Of a stretch of 64,000 nt of DNA, positions 22,191-33,850 are shown piece after piece. The translations under genes and the position numbers were made by a program. Numbering within the stretch: the first letter of the stretch is position 1; every line of letters begins with the position of its first letter. The DNA is taken from contig CM054117.1 of the NCBI GenBank assembly GCA_028673005.1, forward strand, positions 36,394,756 through 36,458,755, given 5' to 3'. Source of the stretch: Tanypteryx hageni. Lineage: Eukaryota > Arthropoda > Insecta > Odonata > Petaluridae. The notes below the pieces were generated by a model. The model ran no database searches, had not been told where the DNA came from, and saw only the letters and a list, made by a program, of their open reading frames with translations.

Positions 22191-24308
22191 GAGGTGGAGA
22201 AGGGGGAGAGAGGTGGAGGAGAGAGGAGGAGAGAGGAGGAGAAGGGGAGAGAGGTGGAGGAGAGAGGAGGAGAGAGGAGGAGAAGGAAGAGAGAGGAGGA
22301 GGAGGGAGGAGGAAGATAGAGGAGGAGGAAGAGAGAGGAGGAGGAAGATAGAGGAGGAGGAAGAGAGAGGAGGAGGAAGAGCGAGGAGGAGGAAGAGAGA
22401 GGAGGAGGAAGAGAGAGGAGGAGGAAGAGAGAGGAGGAGGAAGGAGGAGGAGGAGGAAGGAGGAGGAGGAAGGAGGAGGAGGAGGAAGGAGGAGGAGGAG
22501 GAAGGAGGAGGAGGAGGGAGGAGGAGGAGGGAGGAGGAGGGAGGAGGAGGGAGAAGGAGGAGGAGGAGGGAGGAGGAGGAGGGAGGAGGAGGGAGAAGGA
22601 GGAGGAGGAGGGAGGAGGAGGAGGAGGAAGGAGGAGGAGGAGGAGGGAGGGGGAGGAGGAGGAGGAGGGAGGGGGAGGAGGAGGAGGAGGAGGGAGGAGG
22701 AGGAGGAGGGAGGAGGAGGAGGGAGGAGGAGGAGGGGAGGAGGAGGAGGGAGGAGGAGGAGGGAGGAGGGAGGAGGAGGAGGGAGGAGGGAGGAGGGAGG
22801 AGGGAGGAGGAGGAGGGAGGAGGAGGAGGGAGGAGGAGGAGGAGGGAGGAGGAGGAGGGAGGAGGGAGGAGGAGGAGGGAGGAGGGAGGAGGAGGAGGGA
22901 GGAGGGAGGAGGGAGGAGGGAGGAGGAGGAGGGAGGAGGAGGAGGAGGAGGAGGGAGGAGGAGGAGGGAGGAGGGAGGAGGAGGGGAGGAGGAGGAGGGA
23001 GGAGGAGGAGGAGGAGGGAGGAGGAGGAGGGAGGAGGAGGGAGGAGGAGGAGGGAGGAGGAGGGAGGAGGAGGGAGGAGGAGGAGGGAGTAGGGAGGAGG
23101 AGGAGGGAGTAGGGAGGAGAGAGGAGGGAGGAGAGAGGAGGGAGGAGAGAGGAGGGAGGAGAGAGGAGGGAGGAGAGAGGAGGGAGGAGAGAGGAGGGAG
23201 GAGAGAGGAGGGAGGAGAGAGGAGGGAGGAGAGAGGAGGGAGGAGAGGAGGAGGGAGGAGAGAGGAGAGAGGAGGGAGGAGGAGGAGGGAGGAGGAGGAG
23301 AGAGGAGGGAGGAGTGAGGAGGGAGGAGGTGAGGAGGGAGGAGAGAGGAGGGAGGAGAGAGGAGGGAGGAGGGAGGAGAGAGGAGGGAGGAGAGAGGAGG
23401 GAGGAGGGAGGAGGGAGGAGGGAGGAGGGAGGAGGGAGGAGAGAGGAGGGAGGAGAGAGGAGGGAGGAGAGAGGAGGAGGAGAGAGGAGAGAGGAGGAGG
23501 AGGAGGAGGAGGGAGGAGGGAGGAGAGAGGAGGGAGGAGTGAGGAGGGAGGAGTGAGGAGGGAGGAGAGAGGAGGGAGGAGAGAGAGGAGGAGAGAGGAG
23601 GAGGAGGGAGGAGGGAGGAGGAGGAGAGGAGGGAGGAGAGAGGAGGGAGGAGGGAGGAGAGAGGAGGAGGAGGAGGGAGGAGGGAGGAGGAGGAGAGAGG
23701 AGGAGGGAGGAGGAGGGAGGAGGAGAGAGGAGGAGAGAGGAGGGAGGAGGAGAGAGGAGGGAGGAGGAGAGAGGAGGGAGGAGGAGAGAGAGGAGGAGGA
23801 GGAGGTGGAGGAGAGAGGAGGAGGAGAGAGGAGGAGGAGAGAGGAGGAGGAGGTGAGGAGGAGGAGGAGGAGGAGAGAGGAGGAGGAGAGAGGAGGAGAG
23901 AGGAGGAGGAGAGAGGAGGAGGAGAGAGGAGGAGGAGGAGAGAGGAGGAGGAGGAGAGAGGAGGAGGAGGAGGAGAGAGGAGGTGAGGAGGAGAGAGGAG
24001 GAGGAGAGAGGAGGAGGAGGAGAGAGAGGAGGAGGAGAGGAGGAGGAGGAGAGAGGTAGGAGGAGAGAGGAGGAGGAGGAGAGAGGAGGAGGAGGAGAGA
24101 GGAGGAGGAGGTGAGAGGAGGAGGAGGAGTAGAGGAGGAGGAGTGAGAGGAGGAGGAGGAGAGTGGAGGAGAGAGGAAGGAGGAGAGGAGAGAGAGGAGG
24201 AGTAGGAGGAGAAGGAGTAAGAGGAGAGGAGTAGGAGAGAGAGAGGAGGAGAGAGGAGGAGGAGAGAGAGGGAGGAGGAGAGAGGAGGAGGAGAGAGGAG
24301 GAGGAGAG
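22191..24308. repeat. AGG/GA polypurine array (over 2.1 kb, truncated by gap)
   Basis: About 2.1 kb of nearly uninterrupted A and G on the + strand, built from GGA triplets with GAGAGG interruptions. Sub-structure is visible: GGAGGAGGA stretches at 22440-23100, a 14-bp repeat GAGAGGAGGGAGGA at about 23115-23245, and GAGAGGAGGAGGA forms at 23840-24110. Very long opposite-strand frames (over 900 codons including the gap) arise because a pyrimidine strand cannot form stop codons. The right border is lost in the gap. Confidence 0.95.
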
Positions 24309-24808
24309 NNNNNNNNNNNNNNNNNNNNNNNNNNNNNNNNNNNNNNNNNNNNNNNNNNNNNNNNNNNNNNNNNNNNNNNNNNNNNNNNNNNNNNNNNNNN
24401 NNNNNNNNNNNNNNNNNNNNNNNNNNNNNNNNNNNNNNNNNNNNNNNNNNNNNNNNNNNNNNNNNNNNNNNNNNNNNNNNNNNNNNNNNNNNNNNNNNNN
24501 NNNNNNNNNNNNNNNNNNNNNNNNNNNNNNNNNNNNNNNNNNNNNNNNNNNNNNNNNNNNNNNNNNNNNNNNNNNNNNNNNNNNNNNNNNNNNNNNNNNN
24601 NNNNNNNNNNNNNNNNNNNNNNNNNNNNNNNNNNNNNNNNNNNNNNNNNNNNNNNNNNNNNNNNNNNNNNNNNNNNNNNNNNNNNNNNNNNNNNNNNNNN
24701 NNNNNNNNNNNNNNNNNNNNNNNNNNNNNNNNNNNNNNNNNNNNNNNNNNNNNNNNNNNNNNNNNNNNNNNNNNNNNNNNNNNNNNNNNNNNNNNNNNNN
24801 NNNNNNNN
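24309..24808. other. assembly gap (500 N)
   Basis: Exactly 500 N follow the purine array, a round number that suggests a default scaffold gap rather than a measured length. The true array may be much longer. Confidence 0.98.
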
Positions 24809-25490
24809 GACAACTGCGACGCCACAAAAATTCCAAGGCGTCACATCCTACATTTAGAACTCAATTTTTGAAACAAATTAAATCGCGTAAAAAGAGAAAC
24901 ATCGGGAAAAGAATCTGGCAAATCATCAACACCAAAAATATGCTGAGCCTGATATCTTCTTCAAAATGATTACCCTCTTTAAAATGTTCATTTCGAGGCA
25001 ATATTACAGATAAATTTACCGGAATGAAAATATGTAAGATATTCCGGGAGACACGTAATTAAAGGAATTAAATTGGAAGGGGAAATAGCCTGAACGAACA
25101 AAAACTTCACCGACGAGAACTGTTACGGGAGAATTATAACACACTACCTTTTCCACTCCCGTCACAATTAAGTAATAATACGTTAACATTATTGCGTCCA
25201 TGACTAAGCCCCTACCGCACCCTCTTCAAAACGCAATTAGCTAACCTAAAACCCTCCAATCCCATCCAGCCTCTATTTTTTTCTGCTGTAAGACATAGAT
25301 ATGGTACCAAAAGCACCGTCCCCACTGGTAATATAAGGTGGCGTTAATCGTAAAAAAATAACTTGTAAAAAAAAATGCGTAGGGGGAGAAAGAGCTGGGG
25401 TTCGTTGAGCAGAGGATGGCTCGGGGGAGACGCGGAGCAAAGAAGCGAGTGCGTACGCTACGGTTACCGAAATGGGCGGCCTTAAAAGGA
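24809..25490. other. unique AT-rich DNA, no gene recognised
   Basis: The sequence is AT-rich immediately after the gap and has no purine bias, so the array ends inside the gap. No gene signal was recognised. Confidence 0.45.
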
Positions 25491-25493
25491 ACG

Positions 25494-25512
25494 TATATAT
25501 ATATATATATAT
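25494..25512. repeat. (TA)n microsatellite
   Basis: About nine TA repeats, ending in ACACA. Confidence 0.9.
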
Positions 25513-25599
25513 ACACATCAGTGCCGCCAGGCTTCGACGAGGCCCTCTCTCTGAGTCATGCCCATCACAGCAGAGGCACAAGTCGTTCGGCGAAATTAA

Positions 25600-25970
25600 A
25601 TGGCGGGGCGGAAAGGGGGGGGGAAAGCGTCCGCAGGGGGCGGAGGGGGAAGGATATGCGAGAGAGTGAGAGGCTGGAGGAGTCTCATTGTAACCGCATC
25701 CCGGAGGATGGGGAGCGGCAAAGAGAGAGGAGGAGGACATAGGAAGCAGTGTTTTGGTTCCTTGGAGAGTGCAGAGCGGGTGACGGGATAGGGGGCGAGG
25801 GAGCGTGAAGGGGGAAAAGGGTGGGGCCAGGGTCATGAAGAGTGTCCACTGGGAATGCGAAGGGGTCGTCGAAGAGAAAGGGAGAGACGGGATGGTGAGA
25901 TAGAGAGAAGTTGGAGAGAATGGTGAGAAATGTGGCAGAAGCCGAATGGGTGCCGGAGGGGAGAGAATGG
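25600..25970. repeat. purine-rich low-complexity tract
   Basis: G-rich and GA-rich + strand (GGAAAGGGGGGGGGAAAG, GAGAGTGAGAGG) without a repeat unit. The 257-codon opposite-strand frame (25273-26046) largely overlaps it and is compositional. Confidence 0.6.
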
Positions 25971-27430
25971 TTTCAGGGTAGCCAACCTCCGAGGTGGGAG
26001 CTTTGTTTTTTAGCGATGACGTGAAAAATTCCTTCCTTCGATTCATTTAATCAAACGAACTCGGTACAACATAACCTCGACCTCTTTATGCGAAGATTCG
26101 GAGAAGCCACCAGTAAACACACAAACTGAGAGAAACGGGACAGTTAATTTTCTTAGTGCCTACGACAGCTTACGTCCAAATTTTTTAAGCAATTCTTTCG
26201 ATGCGGAGGATTCTTCATTTCGAGCCGAAAAGCGATTGGACATCCTCGATGGACGTAACAGTTGAAACGCAAAAGAAAACCAAAGAATTTATGAAGCATT
26301 GCAATTACACATCGACGATTCACACGATACAGTATGAAGTACAAGAGACAGGCAAAGAAAAGCATTTGAAGCTCGAACGCAAAGAAATTGTCATGAACGC
26401 CCTTTAAGATCTTTAGCAAAACTCCTTATGGCACTTCTTGGAACTTTCTTCCCGCTCACCCAAAGAACACATCTCGTTGGAAAAGCGACCCCAAAAATAC
26501 GCCAATTCGAACGTTACGACCGGATGAATTTTTCAAACCTCACGTGAAAATTCTGACCGTCAGCCGGTTATTAGGCGCAGCCAGACAGTTAACATGTGCT
26601 GCTAGCCGCGACACCCATCTATGCACCTTTTTTCATCGTTAAATGCTTGGATTACGCCATGTGAGCACAAAAAGTTACGCTAGTTTCCTAGAAGGACCAA
26701 ACCAACTACAGAATATTATTTCCTTTTTTTTTTTAAGAAAAAAAAGCCCATCCTTTTCGTGATGTCAAGTAGATAGATATCGAGTTCGACTCGATAAGAC
26801 GCTGAAAAAATAAGAGGTAGAGAAAAGTGAAAAATGGAAGGTCACACGATTCGTGAATATAAAGAACCAACCCTTCCAAGAGGAGGGGAAGGATCGAGGC
26901 CGACACATTTCGGAGAGCAATTCCCGAAAAAAAATGTATATAAAAGAGAAAAAGGACGGTAGGCTCAAACATTAAACTTAAAGGGTTAAAATAAAACGAC
27001 CCTTATTTTGCATGTGGAAAGTGTAAAAAAAGACGAGAACGCAGGGAGAGGGAGAGAGGAGAAAGTGAACGGTGTCACGGGGAAATTAAAAGTCTCTCTA
27101 GTCCTACTACCCCAAAGGGGATTGGAGAGAAGGGCGAGACACGAATGCTGGCTGTGAGGAGCACTAAAGGACCCGTTTTTGAGAGGATGGGGAAGGACGC
27201 CTTAGAATCGGAAACCCATCGGAAAAAGGATGGAGTCGTAAAATGAAGCGAGCCCTAAGGCGACGGAGGGAGACAAGAGAGGGGCAAGCTAGGCCTTCTT
27301 CCCACCTTATTTTTTTCTGCACGCAGACCACCCTTCACACAACAACTCCCCCACTTCCCTCAGAGAAAAAATAGAATCTACAGGCCTTCCCTTTTCTCCT
27401 CAACAATACGCCAAACGCGATTATCCAAAC
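25971..27430. other. unique DNA, no gene recognised
   Basis: AT-rich sequence with purine-rich patches near 27030-27080 and 27260-27290. No gene, RNA or mobile-element terminus could be supported. Confidence 0.4.
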
Positions 27431-27437
27431 GTCTTAC

Positions 27438-27700
27438 CGATTCGCCTCGTTTGAACGTGGCGCTCGCGGCCCGCCCTGCGGAATACCTTACGCGGTTTAA
27501 CCGCGACGCGCGTTCAAGGTGTTATAACACCGACCGATACACTCCCACCAGAAGAACGCCCTCCTACGCGGCGTGGCGAAGGAAGACGGAAGTAATGGTT
27601 CGGGTGGAGATGCGGAGAAGAGGGAGGACCCATTTATTATTCCGCAGGGCGCTTGCATACCATTGGGGCGCTACGGAGTGGGTGGATAGGGGAGGGAGGT
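27438..27700 (-). promoter_or_regulatory. CpG-rich patch with minus-strand donor and palindromes
   Basis: A compact CpG-rich block in AT-rich DNA. On the minus strand it ends GGCGAATCG|GTAAGAC, a good splice donor with the GT at 27437-27436. This is compatible with a non-coding first exon of a minus-strand transcript. Two palindromes lie inside (27491-27505 and 27518-27531). There is no coding evidence. Confidence 0.25.
27491..27531. promoter_or_regulatory. two adjacent palindromes
   Basis: CGCGGTTTAACCGCG (27491-27505) is an inverted repeat with 7-base arms and one central base. GGTGTTATAACACC (27518-27531) is a perfect 14-base palindrome. They are 12 bases apart. Dimeric transcription-factor sites are one explanation. 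Confidence 0.4.
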
Positions 27701-28800
27701 TTTTCGATGACTTCGGGTGTAAAATTTCGAGCGATAGCAACTATAAAACAAGCCGCACGCAAAGCGGGTAATGGCCCAGGGAGTGATAGGGACGGTTTAA
27801 GGTGGGAGAAGGAGAGTAAAACGTGGGGCTTTTTGAGGATCGGGTTCTGTTGAAGGAAGGTGAGACGGAGGAAGAGTATGGGCGAGTTGGAGAAGGGCGG
27901 GTCCGCCCTTAGAGACATCCCCCTTTGTAACAATAATAGCTGGAATGTTTATGACTGGCGTAAACAATCGAGAGGGGAGTAGAGTCGTCACAAAGCCTTT
28001 TAATCTTGGATCGGTCGCTGCTACGGCCAGTTTTACCTTTGAGGAAGTTATAACGGGTGCGGGAGCTTTAACTAAGGTTGTAGCCCGAAGGATTGGTCAT
28101 CTCCGAGACTCAAAATTTCCGCTTATGTGCGGTGCAAGCATAAAATAGGAAAATGTACAAGTAACCTTCAACTGCCACTTTCCGCAAAATGCGAGTCGAA
28201 TTAAGAAAAATACCGGAATTAACGTAAGTACGAATTTAGGTTGATGTAACATGAATTAGGATTAAAACTACAAACGTAAACCTAAAATAAGCAAATGGTC
28301 TTTCCACGGAGGCAGTTCATAAAATATTCAGTTATCGATTCAGTAAAAGCTTCGCAAACAACCAAGGGGCAAGATGTTTCTTTTAGTTTAAACAATCAAC
28401 TTAAGATACTAAAGCGATTCGACGTAATTTTCAGTCTGAAAACTACGGCACGTTCCCCGTAGTAGTATATCCAAAGAAGGCAACTGATAAAGAAACAAGA
28501 AAGACAGCTTTGGAAGACAATAAGTTAAACCCCGAGGGAGGGGAAAGGCGATCGTATTATAATAGCGATTACGACTTAAACGGATCCAATTGAATGACCC
28601 TAAATCTCTTTAAAAAGAACCGCCCACAAAAATCCTCGATTCGAGTGGATCTGCCCGGTAAAGACGTCTGCCATGGAAAATAGCGAGGGGCCAGGGCTAC
28701 CTTACAGGGGAATTATCTCTCTCTCTCTCTCTTGGTGCAGCTCCATCACGATCGCGAAAGAGAAAATATGAACGTAGACCAACCTCTTAACGGAGATAGT
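27701..28800. other. unique DNA, no gene recognised
   Basis: Mixed then AT-rich sequence. A 67-codon + frame at 27945-28148 has a balanced composition but no recognisable domain or splice sites. A (CT)n run lies at about 28713-28730. Confidence 0.4.
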
Positions 28801-28804
28801 AATA

Positions 28805-28807
<3 letters not shown>

Positions 28808-28876
<69 letters not shown>
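28808..28876. repeat. (AT)n microsatellite
   Basis: About 34 AT dinucleotides without interruption except at the right edge. Confidence 0.95.
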
Positions 28877-28878
<2 letters not shown>

Positions 28879-31800
28879 GAAAAAAGGAAACGATACGAGT
28901 TTTTTTATAATTTCGGAATGGAAAAAAATTAAAGACAGACCACGATCGAAGGCCAAAAGAAAAGAGATCATCAAAGAGAACAGCGCGAACGACCGAAACG
29001 TTTATTCCGCCGCTGAACTAGATGAGCAAACGAGAAGATGAGAAGAGAGTTTTAAAGAGAACTGACGCTAAGGCGAGTTAAGCCCCCTTCCTCTTCGCCT
29101 CTCTCTCTCTGAGGGTGATTAAGATGCCGCTCGCCTCCTCCTAGATACGGAGATCAGCTAGAGGCACTAAAGATACAGCCACAAGCGTAACGACGCTCCT
29201 GTGTACTAGATGCAAGTAGGTAGGTAAGTATCTCCGGCTCTCTCCCCCGTCCCTCGCGTAACAAGTACGCCATCTCTCGCCTGATTCGGAAAACAGGAAG
29301 GACGCGGAAAGGAGGGAGTTGGAGGGTGAGTAAGCGATATGCATTCCCAAGACCGGAATGGACGAAGAGAGGGGGGGGGGGCTATGGGGGGAGGATAGAA
29401 GGGCGCGCGTGGGACAAATATCCCAGACCCAAATTAACATTCCGATTCTTTTTTTTTTCATTTTGTTGACCCGATGCGCTCCCGATTGCTATTTTTGCGA
29501 TGCGTAATGAGACCGAATCGAAAACAAACGGCGATTGGCATTTCGAACGGGATGTTATTTTCTCATCAGCTTCAATTACCCGTCAACAGCGCCTACAAAG
29601 TGACGTCAACGTGAAAAACGACAATCCTCCCTCCCCAAAAAAATCTATTTTGAAGAAATCAATTTTACTTGATTAAGCTTTTCGCCGAATGAGCTGCATC
29701 ACAATTGCTAGTCGGTAATTGATATAAACAACGAACGAGTGACGCGAGTAACGCGCGACGTAATTAATACCAGCATACGCTCCATTATGCGGCGAGTTCA
29801 CAATTTGACGACGAGCATTCGGTGACACTCGCACTTTTGCGGTCATGCGTCGTTTCTTGCTTATCAAACAGATATCGTCCCCGCAAATGGTAAAAAATTC
29901 AACTAACAAATAACCATTCGCCCAAACAAGCTATCTCATAACGGTTTTAAAAAGTCCACGTATAACTTTGGGTTCGACGTACTCTAATCAGCCTATCAAA
30001 TTCAAAATTTAAAAAATATCACAACCGAAATATCGCGTAACGCGGCCGAGCTGTCCCGCTCTGGATAATCACCTGGTAGTTGAATCTTATAAAACCGGTC
30101 AGACCGGAAACATGCACTGTCTGATCTGGGAACCGGATGGTAGAACGAGTCTCGCATTCAGTCCTGCACCAAAAAGTATGTTTATCCGCTGCCATCGGCG
30201 AAGCAAACCCCTCCTGATACGAGACTTCAACCGGTTCAAGATAATAAAATGTAGGACGTCGAGAGTCTACGTAACAAGGACGACATAAAGATGGTAAAAA
30301 AAGCGAACATTTTTTAGGCCGTCGATGTCCGGAATATACACAAAATTACACAAAAAACGCAACGCTTGCAGGACCTTAGCGTCGTTACACGAGGAGACGG
30401 AATCACTCCCTTACCCGCTCGGAGATCGCACTTCCGTTTTAGGAGCGGCGCAAAAAGGCAACGCGTGTACGGCTTAGGGTGTGCGTAAAAAGAAGAAAAT
30501 TCAGGGGCCAGTAAAAAGTGTCCCGACTCCTTTTTTAAGTGTGCGACAGCCGCGTCGCGCTGTAATGTCCAGCGTCGTTCACCTGCAAAGGGAGTCAGGT
30601 GGGAGCCGGGACAGTTGCGGGGAAAAGGGAAGGGGGAGGAAGCCCTTCCCGGCAAACACCCGTAAAACCAGTAACGAGCAATCCATATGCAACAGGATCG
30701 AACCGACGGCAGAGGGGGATACGGGAAGAGGGAGACACAGGAGCTTACTGAGGTACTACCCTACCTCTCGCTCCCTTTTCCCATAACACCTCACGGCCGT
30801 CCTCTATCCCTCACAGTAGGAGGAAGAGAATTTTTCTCCTAACGCGTAATTTTAATTAACAGTTCAAGATTTATGGTCGGGACCTAACGAGATAACGAAT
30901 TTTCACATCTGGGATTTAAAAAAAAAACTACGATAAAATGTAAAAGGAGATTCGCCGAAAATTTTGCAAAAAATCAAAACACAAGAATTTTCAAACCAAC
31001 TCCTAATGCAGCATGATCATGATAAAAACACTCAAATTATTGCATTAGCTCCATGATCCTGTTCTCTTCCTTAGGCTATTTTTATTCTCAAATTACAAGG
31101 GTAAACGTAAGGAGCACTTCGAAAAACACGGGAAAAATACAAATTGGATTTAATTGCATTCGAATGCATAGTTATAATACTCTCTCTCCCCAAAAGGATA
31201 GGCTGAAAAATGCGTAACTTAGGCGAAGAATTCGACAAATAAAGATGATATACGGGCAAAGACAGGAAAATGAAAGAATGCACCAAGTAAAGACACATTA
31301 CACCCGTATGTTTAAATCTCGACCAAAATAAATTCTCCTGTCAATCTCTAATAAACATCTAACGTCCAAACTGCAGTACCCAGAAAACAAAGAGTTCAAC
31401 ATTCATCCTTAAACATATTTGCAATCATGTACAACTACAACCTTCCCTCTTTTAAACCGAGAGATATTGACGCTACAAATCTATTAAGTCCTCCAATCAC
31501 CGCACAGAGAATTACGTAAGTAAGAATGTTCCGCTTCTAACATTATCAAATCATGACAATTAATATGAATCGTTTCCGCTCCGCAATTTTGCCGTACTAA
31601 TATACTCCACGCGCAAACAGTCGTTTTTTTTAATTCTAAAAGAAAATCCGTTGCGTTTCGTCAAAAATTGAACTCTATAGGCGAAGAAATTACTATGAGA
31701 CCACCAATGGCACCAACAATTTATTTTCCATAAAATAATTAAAGGTCAAACCTAAATTTCAAGGCCGCTTAACCTATTGTTCTCCTGAGAACAACGCCCT

Positions 31801-32180
31801 TTTTCTCGCAAGTTCTTTTCCAAATAGGTCTAACCATTGCACGTATATCCGTCGTAAAAAACCTGACATAATGCCCAACAGTCCCTGTAGAGGCGAAGAA
31901 ACGAATGCGGCGATGCAAACTCTTCTTATCAAGAAAATCCACTGTACACAGTACCTCGGCAGTAATTTGGGATCATCATTACTTTGTCAAACGAGGGCGC
32001 AATGAGATTTCGACTTCAAACGGCGGATACCCGTCAATTTGCAAAGAGGGAGAAATAGTATTAAAAGCCGGATTGACTTTTGAGGACTAAAATGACAGGC
32101 CGCCCCCTTGGTTTGGCAATTAAGTGAGAATATTGCTTAATTTGAATGAAGCGGCTTAACCTAATTACGGAGCAAAGAAA
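28877..32180. other. unique DNA, no gene recognised
   Basis: AT-rich with GC-rich patches at about 29100-29420 and 30360-30780. A TATAAAA lies near 30089 but no well-spaced initiator follows. No exon, RNA gene or transposon end was recognised. Confidence 0.4.
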
Positions 32181-32834
32181 GTGAGGAAGCTATCTGGCGC
32201 TAGATGGCGTTTTAAAGATATACCATTAAGACTTCCTCATTTAAACAATAACAAAACACTCAGTAGATTTCGAGATTGTCGGCCGCCAAGACAACAAAAC
32301 CTCAATGAAAGACATATCTGAGAAACGCAAGCATTTTCATGCCGATAATTACTTAAATCGACAGAAAAAACTTTAAATAAGTCAGGACAAACCGCAATCA
32401 ACCAAATTTTCTTATCCGAACTAGTAAACAAACATTGATGCCTTACTTTGGTGAACCTTCGATAAATGAGGCCCAACGTATAAGCTCCTTTAAAAAACAA
32501 ACGCCAACAAAGTTTAATCAACCCAACGAGGAATTATAATAGCCCTTCTATACTTCAACTAGGAAGATATACGTTGAAATTCAACGGGAAAGTTTTTTTA
32601 TGAAATTTCATGAATAGAAGCGACGCGAGGCTATTATCCAAGTCAATGGTACCCAATTACGCGAAACTGGCAACAATGCGAATCACTAAGAATGCATCCA
32701 ATTCTCGCGTTAAAAACTGATCTGTTGATCGATTCGACGCGTATTAAAAAATCGATGACTTTCGTTCTTTTAGGTGTTCCTAGTTTCAAGCCATGAATTC
32801 CCACCACGATTCTAAGTAATTTTAATATGCGAAT
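32181..32834. other. unique DNA with one CTCF-like word
   Basis: CGCTAGATGGCG at 32199-32209 resembles the CTCF core but lacks the final GC. A small imperfect inverted repeat (TATCT...AGATA) surrounds it. Nothing else is supported. Confidence 0.3.
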
Positions 32835-33127
32835 CAGGGGCGGTCCGAGGTATTTTGGTGCCCCGGGCGAGATAGCATTCCAGCGCCCCCCCACGTAAAT
32901 GTTTGTTGAGATATTCACAAAGTACATGTAAATTTATTTATCGCTCTGCAAAAATTATTGATAATGAAGAATTTTTAGGAATGCCATCAAGATTCTAGCC
33001 TGTTCGTCGATATAAATTGGTATCCAATATTTGTTCACTTACAAGTAATGCATAGATATATGATCGGGATAGCGCCCCAAAAACATTGGCGCCCCGGGCA
33101 GCCGCCTGGCTCGCCCGTAGCTCGGAC
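32835..33127. mobile_element. degraded hAT-like MITE
   Basis: The left end is CAGGGGCGGTCCGAGG, followed shortly by GGTGCCCCGGGC. The right side holds the mirrored GGCGCCCCGGGC and ends CTCGGAC, the reverse complement of GTCCGAG from the left end. CAGGGGCGG and CCCCGGGC termini of this kind are typical of widespread hAT non-autonomous families. The outermost right bases are lost. The element is 293 bp with no coding capacity. CGAAT occurs just outside both ends, a possible target-duplication remnant. Confidence 0.6.
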
Positions 33128-33799
33128 GAATGATTAATGCATTAAAGCATTCCAAAGTATGCTTTCGCGTAATAATAGGATTTCGAGGTTTAATAATGTA
33201 ATGGGTTGGCACGGCAACATCCCGTTAAATAGTAAAATTTTCACAAGATATGTGAATTAGACGTTTAAAGTGAGTAATTTCGAAATGTAAGCGAAAAAAG
33301 ATGAACAGGATAAGAAACTTCATAATTATTTCTTTAAAATGTTTCAGATCCGAAGATAGTAGGTTAAGTCTTTCTAATTTAGATCTCAAAAAGAATAAAA
33401 GCCTGAAACACGAAAATTCGATTTTTACGTGTTATCTTACGGGAAATGGAAATGTTTTCCTTGGAGACGAACCAAGAACTTTTTTCGAGTTTTTTCATCA
33501 ACACCTTAAAATATGCGAATCTAGCATTCCTGCCAAATTTAAAAAATAAATCTAGATCTTTTATCGAGTTATTCGCATTTTTATAGCGTGACACAGGGAG
33601 CCACAACGAGACAGAAGTAGCCTTTTATATTTGTTAAATTACCATATATTAAGTATAATTTGACAATTTAATCTGAAAAAATTAACCACACCTAAATGGA
33701 TTTTACTCGACATGCGGATGCATTTATTTTTAATTATTACTAGCAATTTTAAAAGAATAGCTACAAAATCATGCAAATATCGACATTCTCAACAAACAT
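33128..33799. other. unique AT-rich DNA, no gene recognised
   Basis: AT-rich sequence with short, unrecognised open frames. Confidence 0.4.
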
Positions 33800-33850
33800 T
33801 TGCGGAACCACCAAGACCTCTTTGCGGAACCCAGGTTGAAAATAATTGAA
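33800..33850. mobile_element. fragment resembling a hAT terminus
   Basis: TTGCGGAACCACC and then TTTGCGGAACCCAGGTTGAA resemble the GCGGAACCCAGGTTGAGAACC ends of hAT elements. No partner inverted terminus was found within about 700 bases, so only a solo end can be claimed. Confidence 0.35.

Noticed and set aside
21750..24836. Open frames of 887-1028 codons on the minus strand
   Set aside because: They run through pure pyrimidine repeat and 500 N. Stop codons cannot occur there, and the translation is only Ser/Pro/Leu.
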